Origin: Paenibacillus alvei
Lineage (GTDB): Bacteria > Bacillota > Bacilli > Paenibacillales > NBRC-103111
Direction of reading: 5' to 3'
Assembly: GCA_945881905.1 (NCBI GenBank)
Contig: CAMCVV010000006.1
Span: forward strand, 1 to 64,000
DNA length: 64,000 bases
Shown: in pieces, positions 55,572 through 64,000 of the stretch
Layout: each line of letters starts with the position of its first letter
Position numbering within the stretch: position 1 is the first letter of the stretch
The notes under the pieces: generated by a model
Seen by the model: only the letters and a program-made list of their open reading frames with translations
Databases searched by the model: none
What the model was told of the DNA's origin: nothing
Position numbers and translations under genes: made by a program

Positions 55572-57062
55572 TTATCGATTTAAGAATTTTATAGGATTTA
55601 GAGAATTACCATTTTCCAAAATTTCGAAATGCAAGTGAACGCCAGTGGAGTGTCCTGTTGATCCCATAATACCAATTTTTTCGCCTTTTTCTACAATTGT
55701 TCCTTTAGATATTAACACTTGGCTTAAGTGGCCGTATAGAGTCTTAAATCCATTCATATGATCTATAATGATGTAATTGCCATATCCTTGGTTGCTATAT
55801 CCCGCTTCTTCAACTTTCCCATTGTCTGAAGCAATGATATTGCTTTTCCCTGTAATATCAATGCCTTTATGCAGAGTACCCCATCTCATCCCATAAGCAC
55901 TTGTGATTCTCGGGGATAGCACTGGCCATTTGAAATTTCCGCTTCCTTGTCCAACCACGACCCGTGTACCTCTATATGATTTAGCTATCACTGGTGGTTC
56001 GATGATTTCCTCTGAGAGTACTGTTTCTTCAACTACGATACCATTAACTTTCGTAATCTCATATAACACATCTTTCAGTCCATTTTTACCTGGTGATATG
56101 ACTTCTAGTAAACCATTACGCAAACTATTGTTTTGTATATATTCTATCTGATAACGAATCTCTTCTTTTTTATCTATGTGGTATAAGGTTTTGACAGAAA
56201 TAGTAGGTTGAAGAACCGTAATGTCTAGCACATCTCCAATCTGTAACTTGTCGCTTTTCAACCATTGATTGTTAAGATATAAAAACTCTGTTGTAAGCTT
56301 GAATTTATCTGCAATACATGACAAGCAATCTCCTTGCACCACAGTATATTTAGCGGGTTCTACATTTCCTGTTTGTAAACGCTCTATCACGACTTGTGAT
56401 TCTTCGACCGCTTCTGGATTTACACTTACCTCATTTATTTCAATATCTTCAACAAAGTAACTGTCCGTTAAATATTGTTCACTTTCATTTAATTCGTAAT
56501 AAGGTTCATCTGATAATGCTGCTAGTCTGCTATCTGCTTTGACCTGTGTTGTAAATGGTTGTTTGATTTGCTCAAGTATGATATTTGCTGTTTGCTGATC
56601 CCGGACCGTAGCTACTAATTTTCCATTTACTTTCAATTCAACACCTATTGATTTCGCAACGATCATCTTATCTAATTGCGCTAAAACGGCTCTATCATCA
56701 GTCTGCACATTGAACAATTTCTCATGGATTAACTCGATCACGTCTGTTTCCACAATCATTCTTACATTTGGATTATTTTGATCCACTTCTATTTTTTTAT
56801 TCACCTTAAATTGTTCAATGATTTCTTTATTAGACACAATACCTATAACTTGATCCTCAACTTTTACGTGATACACATCTTTTACACTGTTTTTTACATA
56901 TTGATTACCGCCGAAGATCATACATCCAATTAACGTCAGTGTACATATGGAATACATTCGTTTCATGTACAAGTTATTCTTTATTTGTTCTATTGTTTTC
57001 CTGTTTAATCTATATTTTATATATATATCTTCAATTCGATGTTTGATTCGAGAGAACGTCAT
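55572..57062 (-). CDS. LysM-G5-M23 cell-wall peptidase
   Basis: A 496-residue protein. After a membrane segment (about residues 36-52) come a linker, a LysM module (YTVVQGDCLSCIADKF to LQIGDVLDITVLQP), a G5 domain (VKTLYHIDKKEEIRYQIEYI and VTKVNG-like strands) and a C-terminal M23 domain with His and Asp in LHKGIDITGK and the HLHFEI pair. It binds and cleaves peptidoglycan. Lying just upstream of walR, it is a likely target of that system. AAGGGG precedes the ATG. A promoter is seen at 57145-57174. Confidence 0.93.
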   Translation of the reverse strand: MTFSRIKHRIEDIYIKYRLNRKTIEQIKNNLYMKRMYSICTLTLIGCMIFGGNQYVKNSVKDVYHVKVEDQVIGIVSNKEIIEQFKVNKKIEVDQNNPNVRMIVETDVIELIHEKLFNVQTDDRAVLAQLDKMIVAKSIGVELKVNGKLVATVRDQQTANIILEQIKQPFTTQVKADSRLAALSDEPYYELNESEQYLTDSYFVEDIEINEVSVNPEAVEESQVVIERLQTGNVEPAKYTVVQGDCLSCIADKFKLTTEFLYLNNQWLKSDKLQIGDVLDITVLQPTISVKTLYHIDKKEEIRYQIEYIQNNSLRNGLLEVISPGKNGLKDVLYEITKVNGIVVEETVLSEEIIEPPVIAKSYRGTRVVVGQGSGNFKWPVLSPRITSAYGMRWGTLHKGIDITGKSNIIASDNGKVEEAGYSNQGYGNYIIIDHMNGFKTLYGHLSQVLISKGTIVEKGEKIGIMGSTGHSTGVHLHFEILENGNSLNPIKFLNR

Positions 57063-57144
57063 GAATTTCCCCTTTAAACTTTTTTTAAAAAAATTTAAAT
57101 CATTCCATATTTACAGGTGGTTACACTTACTTGTTAGTTTTTAA

Positions 57145-57174
57145 ATTTTACCACACTTCTAGCACCTAAAGCAA
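57145..57174 (-). promoter_or_regulatory. Putative promoter of the LysM-G5-M23 gene
   Basis: Minus strand TTGCTT (57174-57169), 18-base spacer, TAAAAT (57150-57145). Confidence 0.5.
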
Positions 57175-57260
57175 TTCATTACTTCATTCTGATAATAATA
57201 CCATGCCTTATTTCACTCTTGAAGATGTGTGATTTGCTGTTATTTCATTTTTTTCGAACA

Positions 57261-57299
57261 AGAAACCCCTTTATCGAATGCCTCGACAAAAGGGTTTCT
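57261..57299. terminator. Hairpin downstream of purA
   Basis: AGAAACCCCTTTATCGA (57261-57277) pairs with TCGACAAAAGGGTTTCT (57283-57299) with minor mismatches. The T-run on the minus strand is short, so termination may be incomplete. Confidence 0.65.
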
Positions 57300-57339
57300 C
57301 AATGGAATTTGATTGATAGAATTCTTGTTGTTTCAAGCG

Positions 57340-58626
57340 TTAGTTATATATGGGTATTAATAAATTCGTTTGTTCACGATTACGACCCACAGAAAATATC
57401 GCTATCGGAATTTGAGTGAGTTCAGATATGCGATTAAGATAATTTCTCGCATTTTCCGGTAGTTCTTCTAGCGTCTTGCATTGAGTTACATCTTCGGACC
57501 ACCCTGGTAATTCTTCATAAACAGCTTCACACTCAGCCAACACTTTTAAACTTGCTGGGTAATGGTCTATCAATTGATTTCGATACACATAACCTGTGCA
57601 TATTTTAACTGTTTCTATCCCTGTTAAAACATCAATAGAATTCAGTGAAAGTCCCGTAATACTGCTTACTCTTCTAGCATGACGCACAACTACACTATCA
57701 AACCACCCTACTCTTCGTGGGCGTCCAGTCACCGTTCCATATTCAAAACCCTTTTCTCGAATACTATCACCTAAGTGATTATTCAATTCCGTAGGAAATG
57801 GTCCATCTCCTACTCGAGTCGTGTACGCTTTCGCTACCCCGATCACAGTTTGAATTTTTGTTGGTCCGACTCCAGAGCCAATACACACTCCTCCTGCAGT
57901 AGGATTAGAGGAAGTCACAAACGGATAGGTCCCTTGGTCAATGTCTAGCATCACCCCTTGAGCACCTTCAAAGAGCACTCTCTTCCCATCATCAATCGCA
58001 TGGTTCAAAATGACAGATGTATCCGTCACGTATGGGCGTAACCTTTCTGCGTATTCAAGATATTCATCTAGAATAGACTCTACATCTAACCCCTTGCTTC
58101 CATATATTTGTTCAATTACATTATTTTTATGTTTTATTATATTTCTTAGTTTACTTGAAAATTCTTCTTTATCCATTAAGTCTACAATACGAATGCCATT
58201 CCGAGCAACTTTATCCATGTAGCAAGGGCCGATTCCTTTTTGAGTTGTCCCTATTTTATCATTTCCCTTTTGCTGTTCTTCCAGATAATCTAACAATAAA
58301 TGATAGGGCATGATGACATGTGCACGATCACTTATTTTCAAATTTGTTGTTGTAAATCCATTGCTATGAACGTAATCGATTTCTTCAATTAGCGCTTTAG
58401 GATTAATAACCATACCATTGCCTATTACGCATAGTTTATCCGTATAAAAAATACCTGAAGGAATCATAGTGAGTTTATACTTATGCCCACTTATCAATAT
58501 CGTATGCCCTGCATTGTTTCCTCCTTGATAACGAGCAACAACATCTGCAGACTCTGCTAAGAAATCTGTTATTTTACCTTTACCTTCATCTCCCCATTGT
58601 GTTCCCACAACAACAACTGTTGACAT
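57340..58626 (-). CDS. purA: Adenylosuccinate synthetase
   Basis: A 428-residue enzyme that joins IMP and aspartate with GTP in AMP synthesis. It starts [20 protein letters not shown], with the GTP loop, then NNAGHT and [15 protein letters not shown], and [15 protein letters not shown] near the end, all family signatures. ATG 58626 has GGGGG 8 bases upstream; a longer frame to 58665 adds residues unlike PurA. The promoter and a PurR operator lie upstream, so it is transcribed separately from dnaB. Confidence 0.98.
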   Translation of the reverse strand: MSTVVVVGTQWGDEGKGKITDFLAESADVVARYQGGNNAGHTILISGHKYKLTMIPSGIFYTDKLCVIGNGMVINPKALIEEIDYVHSNGFTTTNLKISDRAHVIMPYHLLLDYLEEQQKGNDKIGTTQKGIGPCYMDKVARNGIRIVDLMDKEEFSSKLRNIIKHKNNVIEQIYGSKGLDVESILDEYLEYAERLRPYVTDTSVILNHAIDDGKRVLFEGAQGVMLDIDQGTYPFVTSSNPTAGGVCIGSGVGPTKIQTVIGVAKAYTTRVGDGPFPTELNNHLGDSIREKGFEYGTVTGRPRRVGWFDSVVVRHARRVSSITGLSLNSIDVLTGIETVKICTGYVYRNQLIDHYPASLKVLAECEAVYEELPGWSEDVTQCKTLEELPENARNYLNRISELTQIPIAIFSVGRNREQTNLLIPIYN

Positions 58627-58686
58627 ACATATAGCCCCCAAAAGGTACGAAACCTGAATTTTCAATGCTACTATTTTGACTCACTT

Positions 58687-58715
58687 ATTCTATCAATTCA
58701 ATAATCTTGTGTCAA
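58687..58715 (-). promoter_or_regulatory. purA promoter
   Basis: Minus strand TTGACA (58715-58710), exact 17-base spacer, TAGAAT (58692-58687). Confidence 0.75.
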
Positions 58716-58717
58716 TG

Positions 58718-58761
58718 AATAACGAACATTATGGAAATCATACGTGTATTTGTTCGGTATC
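58718..58761. promoter_or_regulatory. PurR operator (two inverted PurBoxes)
   Basis: AATAACGAACATT (58718-58730) and, inverted, TTTGTTCGGTATC (58749-58761) fit the PurBox AWWWCCGAACWWT with one to two mismatches each and about 18 bases between. Spacing and inversion are as in B. subtilis PurR sites. The pair abuts the -35 box of purA. Confidence 0.72.
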
Positions 58762-58770
58762 CCGATGTAA

Positions 58771-60135
58771 TTATGAATAAGGTTTTGCTCCTTGTACTTG
58801 TTGTGATCGATCGATATTCACGAATTTATTAAAACTTTTAAGAAATGCTAACTCAACCGTACCCACAGGGCCATTCCTTTGTTTGGCAATAATAATTTCA
58901 ACTATATTTTTCTTTTCTGTTTCTTTATCATAGTAATCATCACGATATAGGAAAGCTACAATGTCAGCATCTTGTTCAATTGAACCGGATTCTCTTAAAT
59001 CAGACATCAGCGGTCTTTTATCTTGTCGTTGCTCCACGCCTCTACTCAGCTGAGAAAGCGCGATAACGGGCACATTTAATTCTCGGGCTATTTGTTTCAA
59101 TGTTCGTGATATTTCAGATACTTCTTGTTGTCGATTATCACCTCTAGACTTCGAATGTATGAGTTGGAGATAATCAATAATAACCATACCTAAGCCTTTT
59201 TCTTGTTTTAGACGTCGACATTTCGCTCTTATTTCAGAAACATGAATAGCGGGGGAATCGTCTATGTAGATGTTTGCTTCAGACAAAGCTCCGATCGCCA
59301 TAGTGAGCTTCTCCCAGTCATCACTTTCAAGATATCCTGTTCTCATTCTTGTTGCATCTACATTTGCTTCTGCACATATCATCCGTTGAACGAGTTGCGA
59401 TGCACCCATTTCAAGTGAAAAGATAGCGACTGTCTCCTTCGTTCTTACTCCAATATTCTGTGCTATATTTAAAGCGAAAGCTGTCTTTCCCACAGATGGA
59501 CGCGCCGCAACAATGATCAAATCAGAACGTTGGAATCCAGATGTGATTTTGTCTAAATCTATAAAGCCAGAAGGAATACCTGTAGCGCCACCTTTATTCG
59601 AATACAAAAATTCTACTCGCTCAAACACTTCCATAAGAACTTCTCTAATGGGAATAAAGCCTGTAGATGAACGTTGTTGAGAAATTTCAAGTATGCGCTG
59701 CTCTGCTTCGTTTAATAAGTCATTTACATCTTCTGAACTTGCATATCCATTTGAAACAATTTGTGTTGCTGTGCGAATGAGTCTTCTCAGAATCGATTTT
59801 TCCTCAACGATGGTTGCATAGTATTCGATATTCGCAGACGTCGGCACTGCATTAACAAGTTGGGATAGATAGCTGACCCCTCCAACATCTTCTAATTGCT
59901 GTTTATCTTGCAATTTTGCAACGAGTGTGATCAAATCAATCGGATCGTTTTCTTGAGATAGTTCCATCATAGATTCAAAAATACGTTGGTGCGATGGACG
60001 ATAAAAATCATCACTCGTCACGAATTCCATTGCTGTCACTAACGTCTCATGATTTAGTAAAATTGCTCCTAGAACAGCTTGTTCAGCTTCAATATTTTGT
60101 GGGGGTACACGATCAAAAAATATTTCCCCAGTCAT
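58771..60135 (-). CDS. dnaB: Replicative DNA helicase DnaB (DnaC in Bacillus)
   Basis: A hexameric RecA-type helicase of 454 residues. The N-terminal domain (PPQNIEAEQAVLGAILL) precedes the ATPase with Walker A ARPSVGKTAFALNI, Walker B MVIIDYLQLI and the HSKSRGDNRQQEVSEISR loop. It unwinds DNA at the replication fork. ATG 60135 is about 9 bases from AAAGGAT, preferred over GTG 60144. It follows rplI closely. Confidence 0.98.
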   Translation of the reverse strand: MTGEIFFDRVPPQNIEAEQAVLGAILLNHETLVTAMEFVTSDDFYRPSHQRIFESMMELSQENDPIDLITLVAKLQDKQQLEDVGGVSYLSQLVNAVPTSANIEYYATIVEEKSILRRLIRTATQIVSNGYASSEDVNDLLNEAEQRILEISQQRSSTGFIPIREVLMEVFERVEFLYSNKGGATGIPSGFIDLDKITSGFQRSDLIIVAARPSVGKTAFALNIAQNIGVRTKETVAIFSLEMGASQLVQRMICAEANVDATRMRTGYLESDDWEKLTMAIGALSEANIYIDDSPAIHVSEIRAKCRRLKQEKGLGMVIIDYLQLIHSKSRGDNRQQEVSEISRTLKQIARELNVPVIALSQLSRGVEQRQDKRPLMSDLRESGSIEQDADIVAFLYRDDYYDKETEKKNIVEIIIAKQRNGPVGTVELAFLKSFNKFVNIDRSQQVQGAKPYS

Positions 60136-60168
60136 AACACCCACATCCTTTTTTCGAGTACGTTGTGT

Positions 60169-60615
60169 TTATTTCTCGTCTATGATGTTTACCATCAATG
60201 TTGCGATTACGTCACTATGAAGTTTTACTTTAACTTCTGTTATTCCTAAAATACGAATGGGTTCATCTAAAAGCAATTTGCGTTTATCTAGCGCTATACC
60301 CAATGTTTCTAGATGTTCCACAATTTGTTTGTTAGTGATTGCACCAAATAATCTGCCGCTTTCCCCTGCTTTTGCTTTTATCGTGACTTGTGATGCTTTC
60401 AATTTACTTGCTAGTTTTTCTGCTTCTTCACGAACTAGATCCTTTTTCCGCTGTTCAGACATCTTTTGCTGTTCGATTTGACTCACAGTTCCTTGCGTAG
60501 CGAGCTTTGCATAGCCTCGAGCAATCAAAAAATTATTCGCATAACCATCTGATACTTCTTTTATATCACCTTTTTTCCCTTGACCTTTTAAATCTTTCAG
60601 AAATACAATCCTCAT
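60169..60615 (-). CDS. rplI: Ribosomal protein bL9
   Basis: The 148-residue L9: N-terminal KDLKGQGKKGDIKEVSDGYA and NFLIARGYA bind 23S rRNA, a long central helix follows, and the C-terminal domain has KAGESGRLFGAITNKQI. It overlaps gdpP by four bases (ATGA), so the two are coupled. Confidence 0.98.
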   Translation of the reverse strand: MRIVFLKDLKGQGKKGDIKEVSDGYANNFLIARGYAKLATQGTVSQIEQQKMSEQRKKDLVREEAEKLASKLKASQVTIKAKAGESGRLFGAITNKQIVEHLETLGIALDKRKLLLDEPIRILGITEVKVKLHSDVIATLMVNIIDEK

Positions 60616-62573
60616 TCAAATAACCCCTCCTGCTCCTCGATTTCTTGAAGTACCATCATTAATTTCTTAGTTGCTTCTTCGATAGAACATTGCAATTGAG
60701 TAGCTGCATTCGTAAGATGCCCTCCCCCACCTAATCGTTCCATGATCAATTGAACATTGATTTGTCCTACGGACCTCGCGCTAATACTAATGAAATTGTC
60801 TTTTCTTTCACTAATTACAAATGACGCCTTAATATGAGTTAAGTTTAGTAATGTATCTGCAATTTGAGCTATTGTCAATTGTGAATACTTCTGGTTTGGT
60901 TGAGCAACAACAAGAGCAATATGATCATATATGATCTTGGTGTGTTTTACGATTTCTGCTTTCTCTATATATGATTCAAGATCTTCTTTCAACATTTCTT
61001 GTATGAGTCCTGTATCTGCTCCATGTCGACGTAAAAACGAAGCTGCCTCAAATGTCCTCGCACCTGTCTGCACACTGAAACTTTTCGTATCTATAATAAT
61101 CCCTGCTAAGAGTGCAGTTGATTCGATCATATTTAACTCTACTCTATCATGAATATATTGTAGCAATTCAGTCACCAATTCACTCGTTGAAGAAGCGTAT
61201 GGTTCTATGTAGACTAGCGTTGCATCACTAATGAAGTCTTCACTTTTACGATGATGGTCTATTACTACAATACGACTTGTAAGTTTCAGTAGATTAGGTT
61301 CAACCACCATTGATGCTTTATGAGTATCTACTACGATGACCAATGAACGCGTAGTTACGATTTGCTCTGCTTGTGCTGGTGTAATTAAACTTTTTTGAAT
61401 TCTATTGTCGTTATTTACGTGTTTCATTAGCTTTTCAATGGATGGGTTTATTCCTTCGATTACGATATTCACTTCTTTTTCAGATAAACTTACAGCTTTC
61501 CAAAGACCTATCGCTGCTCCTAATGAATCCATATCAGGTACGAGATGTCCCATGATCATCACATGATCACTTTCTTTGATTAAATCTCGGAGAGCATGCG
61601 CAATTACTCTTGCCCTGACTCTCGTTCTTTTTTCAGTTGCATTTGAACGACCCCCATAAAAGTTTAACTTGGGACCTGTTTTTACTGTTACTTGATCACC
61701 ACCTCGCCCCAATGACATATCTAAGCTCATTTGCGACATCTGCCCTAGTTCAACCCATCCTTCGAAGTGTGTAGCAAATCCCATGCTTAAGGTCAAGGGG
61801 ATTTTGTTTTGAATAGTCAGTTCTCTCACTTCATCCAAAATTTCAAATCGTGTTTGTTCTAATTGTCTTAAGGTTTTATATGGGCACAGAATCAAGTATT
61901 TGTCTGATGATGTTCTTCTGAGTAGAAGTTGATTTTTTTGAGCCCATTCAGTAATTTCTGCAGTAACTTTCGCAAGTAATTGATTCCTCATTTGATCATC
62001 AATACCTTGTGTTGCTTCATCAATATTATCAAGCATTAAAATACCTATAGTTGGTCTTTCATCCTCATATTTATGTAGTAAATTTTTGAATTCAGTGATT
62101 TCGCTAAAATAAATGATTCGTTCTTCTGGTTTTATCCATACTTGGTATGTTTGCTTATCTATTGTGATTTCAAGCTTATCCATTTTTTCATTATTATTTT
62201 TCAATCCTGGGATAACATCTGTAAGTAATTCGCCTATGACAGTTTCCATATTTAACATTTTAGATATATAAGGATTACCCCACTCAATCTTTTGTTCTTC
62301 GTTAAATAAAATAATGCCAATAGGTAATACATCTACTACTTCATTGCCTGCTCTTTTCACTCGATAAGAAATCGATTCGATATAAGCACGCAAATCTTTT
62401 CGAAATCTAATTTCTGCAAGTATAATCAATATGAGAGATAGACCGCTAAGAACCATACATATCGTTCCTAGCATTAATTGGTACGCCAGTAAAGTTGAAG
62501 ACATCATCAACAACAGAACCATGATTACAATTATATGTAATCCATGCCATCGCTTAAACACATATTTCGGCAT
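60612..62573 (-). CDS. gdpP: c-di-AMP phosphodiesterase GdpP
   Basis: A 653-residue membrane protein: two membrane segments (about residues 12-52), a PAS-like domain, a degenerate GGDEF domain without the catalytic motif, then DHH (IVVIDHHRKSEDF near residue 440; DMDSLGAAIG) and DHHA1 with GGGGHLTNAATQ. It hydrolyses c-di-AMP and so affects potassium balance, wall stress and beta-lactam resistance. AGGAG is 9 bases before the ATG. It lies between yybS and rplI, as in B. subtilis. Confidence 0.97.
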   Translation of the reverse strand: MPKYVFKRWHGLHIIVIMVLLLMMSSTLLAYQLMLGTICMVLSGLSLILIILAEIRFRKDLRAYIESISYRVKRAGNEVVDVLPIGIILFNEEQKIEWGNPYISKMLNMETVIGELLTDVIPGLKNNNEKMDKLEITIDKQTYQVWIKPEERIIYFSEITEFKNLLHKYEDERPTIGILMLDNIDEATQGIDDQMRNQLLAKVTAEITEWAQKNQLLLRRTSSDKYLILCPYKTLRQLEQTRFEILDEVRELTIQNKIPLTLSMGFATHFEGWVELGQMSQMSLDMSLGRGGDQVTVKTGPKLNFYGGRSNATEKRTRVRARVIAHALRDLIKESDHVMIMGHLVPDMDSLGAAIGLWKAVSLSEKEVNIVIEGINPSIEKLMKHVNNDNRIQKSLITPAQAEQIVTTRSLVIVVDTHKASMVVEPNLLKLTSRIVVIDHHRKSEDFISDATLVYIEPYASSTSELVTELLQYIHDRVELNMIESTALLAGIIIDTKSFSVQTGARTFEAASFLRRHGADTGLIQEMLKEDLESYIEKAEIVKHTKIIYDHIALVVAQPNQKYSQLTIAQIADTLLNLTHIKASFVISERKDNFISISARSVGQINVQLIMERLGGGGHLTNAATQLQCSIEEATKKLMMVLQEIEEQEGLFE

Positions 62574-62585
62574 GCAGTTGTACTC

Positions 62586-63506
62586 CTAATCTAATAATTT
62601 TTTTTTCAATTTATCACGAACAGGAAACGAAATATCGATTATACCCATTAAACTAAAAATTGTATTTAGGATTGGAAGGAAACATAATACAATCACTAGG
62701 ATAGGAACTATACTTTTCCATTTTTTTAGGTTTGCAACAAAAAACGTAAATGATATCGCTTGGACTGTAAAGGCAATCGTTAGTATAGATAGTAAATTAA
62801 ATATAACCGCCGAGAAAGAAGATTGTACATTTATAGGTGTAATTAGATTTACCACCAACGCAATCACATATAGCCATACAATAAATTTCGGAAGCATCCA
62901 TTCGCGGATCGGTGATAGCCCAGGTATATTTTCTCCCAGTTTATTCAAAATTTTTCGGCTTATCAAATAACCAACAAAAGCCAGAGCCAACGAAAACACG
63001 ATGATATAGAAAGGGATTAGACTAATGATATTTTGGATTAATAATTCCTTTGACCCATTAGGTATGATTAAATTTACGATCTGAGGCGTCAATTCAAAAT
63101 AACTATTCAGATATTGTTTGAAGCTCTCAATAGGATTCAATCCCCTAAAATAGGCTACTAGTAGAATAAATAAAGATTGTGCTATGAATATCATGGTTCC
63201 TGATGAAATTACTTGACTTGCTGGTGCATTTTTAATAAAACTTCGTCCCATGACTATTGCGGATGGAACAAAAAATAATGAAACAATCATGATATACAAG
63301 CTTGCAGCTGGATACAATATAAAAATGATCAATTGACTAGCTACAAAGGATATACAATAAAATTTCAAGTTCGTTCTTACAATTAATATAATCATGGGTA
63401 TAGCGATGATTGCGAAAGTTAATCCAAATAATGGAGTTAGCAGGGATAAAAATAAAATGATCATGACGATGCACGTAATTACCCATTCCCATTTGAATTT
63501 TATCAA
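62586..63506 (-). CDS. yybS: YybS family membrane protein (DUF2232)
   Basis: A 306-residue protein with about eight hydrophobic segments, typical of DUF2232. It may be an S-component-like or membrane-homeostasis protein; its function is not established. The start is TTG 63506 with GAGGTG 7 bases upstream. It is 12 bases from gdpP and follows rpsR after a terminator. Confidence 0.9.
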   Translation of the reverse strand: MIKFKWEWVITCIVMIILFLSLLTPLFGLTFAIIAIPMIILIVRTNLKFYCISFVASQLIIFILYPAASLYIMIVSLFFVPSAIVMGRSFIKNAPASQVISSGTMIFIAQSLFILLVAYFRGLNPIESFKQYLNSYFELTPQIVNLIIPNGSKELLIQNIISLIPFYIIVFSLALAFVGYLISRKILNKLGENIPGLSPIREWMLPKFIVWLYVIALVVNLITPINVQSSFSAVIFNLLSILTIAFTVQAISFTFFVANLKKWKSIVPILVIVLCFLPILNTIFSLMGIIDISFPVRDKLKKKLLD

Positions 63507-63614
63507 TGGAATTCACCTCTTGTTTCGTGGTTGTATTGAATTTTGGGAAATGTGTACAGATGAATTGCATATAAATTATATCATATATCTTGATGTGTAC
63601 GTGTTATAAATTAG

Positions 63615-63645
63615 GAATAAAAAACAGACCGGATAATCGATCTGT
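63615..63645 (-). terminator. Terminator after rpsR
   Basis: Minus strand ACAGATCG (63645-63638) pairs with CGGTCTGT (63631-63624), followed by TTTTTTATT. It ends the rpsF-ssb-rpsR transcript. Confidence 0.85.
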
Positions 63646-63674
63646 GAGCAGGTTATGCATAAAGTTATTAAATA

Positions 63675-63959
63675 TTAATCTGTCGTATACGGTAATAACG
63701 CAATTACTCTTGAGCGTTTTATTGCAGTAGTAAGTGCGCGTTGGTATTTAGCTGATGTTCCTGTTACACGACGCGGTAGTATTTTACCGCGATCACTGAC
63801 GAATTTCTTCAGTGTTTCTGTATCTTTATAGTCAATATGTTTGATCTTGTTTACAGTAAAGTAACACACTTTCTTTCTCTTGCCGCCTTTTCCGCCTTTT
63901 CGAGGTGGGAATTTTCGGTCAGCTCGATCATCGCTGTCTTGTTTTGGTTTATAACTCAT
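63675..63959 (-). CDS. rpsR: Ribosomal protein bS18
   Basis: A 94-residue S18 with a basic N-terminal extension ([19 protein letters not shown]) and the conserved core [17 protein letters not shown] and [13 protein letters not shown]. It binds S6 on the 30S platform. It lies directly downstream of ssb in the usual rpsF-ssb-rpsR order. AAAGGA precedes the ATG. Confidence 0.98.
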   Translation of the reverse strand: MSYKPKQDSDDRADRKFPPRKGGKGGKRKKVCYFTVNKIKHIDYKDTETLKKFVSDRGKILPRRVTGTSAKYQRALTTAIKRSRVIALLPYTTD

Positions 63960-63978
63960 ATAACTCAGTCCTTTCTAT

Positions 63979-64000
63979 CTAGAATGGTAGGTCGTCATCT
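63979..64000 (-). CDS. ssb: Single-stranded DNA-binding protein, C-terminal tip (partial)
   Basis: Only the last codons are inside the window. They read DDDLPF and a TAG stop, the invariant acidic tail of bacterial SSB that binds partner proteins. Position just before rpsR supports it. Confidence 0.85.

Noticed and set aside
57100-57130. TGTAAC and TGTAAA half-sites on the minus strand before the LysM-G5-M23 gene, like a WalR box
   Set aside because: The two are 10 bases apart from T to T, whereas the WalR consensus TGTWAH-N5-TGTWAH needs 11, so the match is off by one.
46947-63959. tRNA or rRNA genes in the conserved block
   Set aside because: No cloverleaf or rRNA sequence was recognised in any gap.

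Overview
The window reads as a chromosomal segment of a low-GC Gram-positive bacterium of the order Bacillales, most likely Paenibacillaceae (inference). The reasons are the block rpsR-yybS-gdpP-rplI-dnaB-purA-(LysM/G5/M23 peptidase)-walRK-yycHI-walJ-htrA-rlmH, which in Bacilli lies near oriC; AAGGAGG-type ribosome binding sites with many TTG starts; SLH-domain and YcdB/YcdC surface proteins; a bacillithiol-associated YtxJ; and a SWIM/SNF2 pair. No rRNA, tRNA, CRISPR array, intact transposase or prophage was seen.

Layout. 0-0.6 kb: a decayed menA fragment. 0.6-6.6 kb: a SWIM zinc-finger protein overlapping a SNF2 helicase, then a UMF1-type MFS transporter. 6.7-13.7 kb: minus-strand Leloir galactose operon galK-galE-galT, followed by a sulfotransferase and a DUF429-like protein, with a divergent frameshifted AraC regulator. 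13.7-16.0 kb: a secreted YcdB/YcdC protein whose SLH anchor is broken by in-frame stops. 16-24.3 kb: housekeeping genes (RluF-type pseudouridine synthase, NAD(P)-binding protein, pirin, YhaM, GlnRS, G1P dehydrogenase, M42 peptidase). 24.3-26.6 kb: a two-component system preceded by three 11-bp direct repeats. 26.6-30.6 kb: a second SLH remnant, MsrAB and an M23 peptidase. 30.6-34.3 kb: a likely carotenoid end-group module (aldehyde dehydrogenase, ICMT-like methyltransferase, CrtN/CrtP-type oxidase). 34.3-41 kb: threonine synthase, DUF2062, a rhodanese under a perfect CsoR/CstR-like palindrome, YtxJ, small unknowns, a DUF2680-like exported protein, a VTT membrane protein and an AprX-like subtilase. 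41-45.3 kb: decaying DNA (broken fasciclin protein with an NPKTG sorting signal, GntR/FCD fragment), an aldo/keto reductase and DbpA. 45.3-48 kb: a redox cluster of nitroreductase, HxlR regulator, a 26-residue CDGSH protein and a flavin amine oxidase. 48-64 kb: the essential WalRK/replication/ribosomal block, ending in the last codons of ssb.

How the parts work together. The galactose genes convert galactose to UDP-glucose/glucose-1-phosphate. WalRK with YycH/YycI, HtrA and M23 peptidases links to cell-wall turnover. GdpP degrades c-di-AMP. PurA carries a PurR operator. Rhodanese plus YtxJ, and HxlR plus nitroreductase plus CDGSH, look like two separate thiol/redox-stress modules. At least six loci are broken or fragmentary (menA, araC, two SLH loci, fasciclin, FCD), and three of them are cell-surface proteins, suggesting ongoing loss of surface-layer functions, unless the assembly contains errors.
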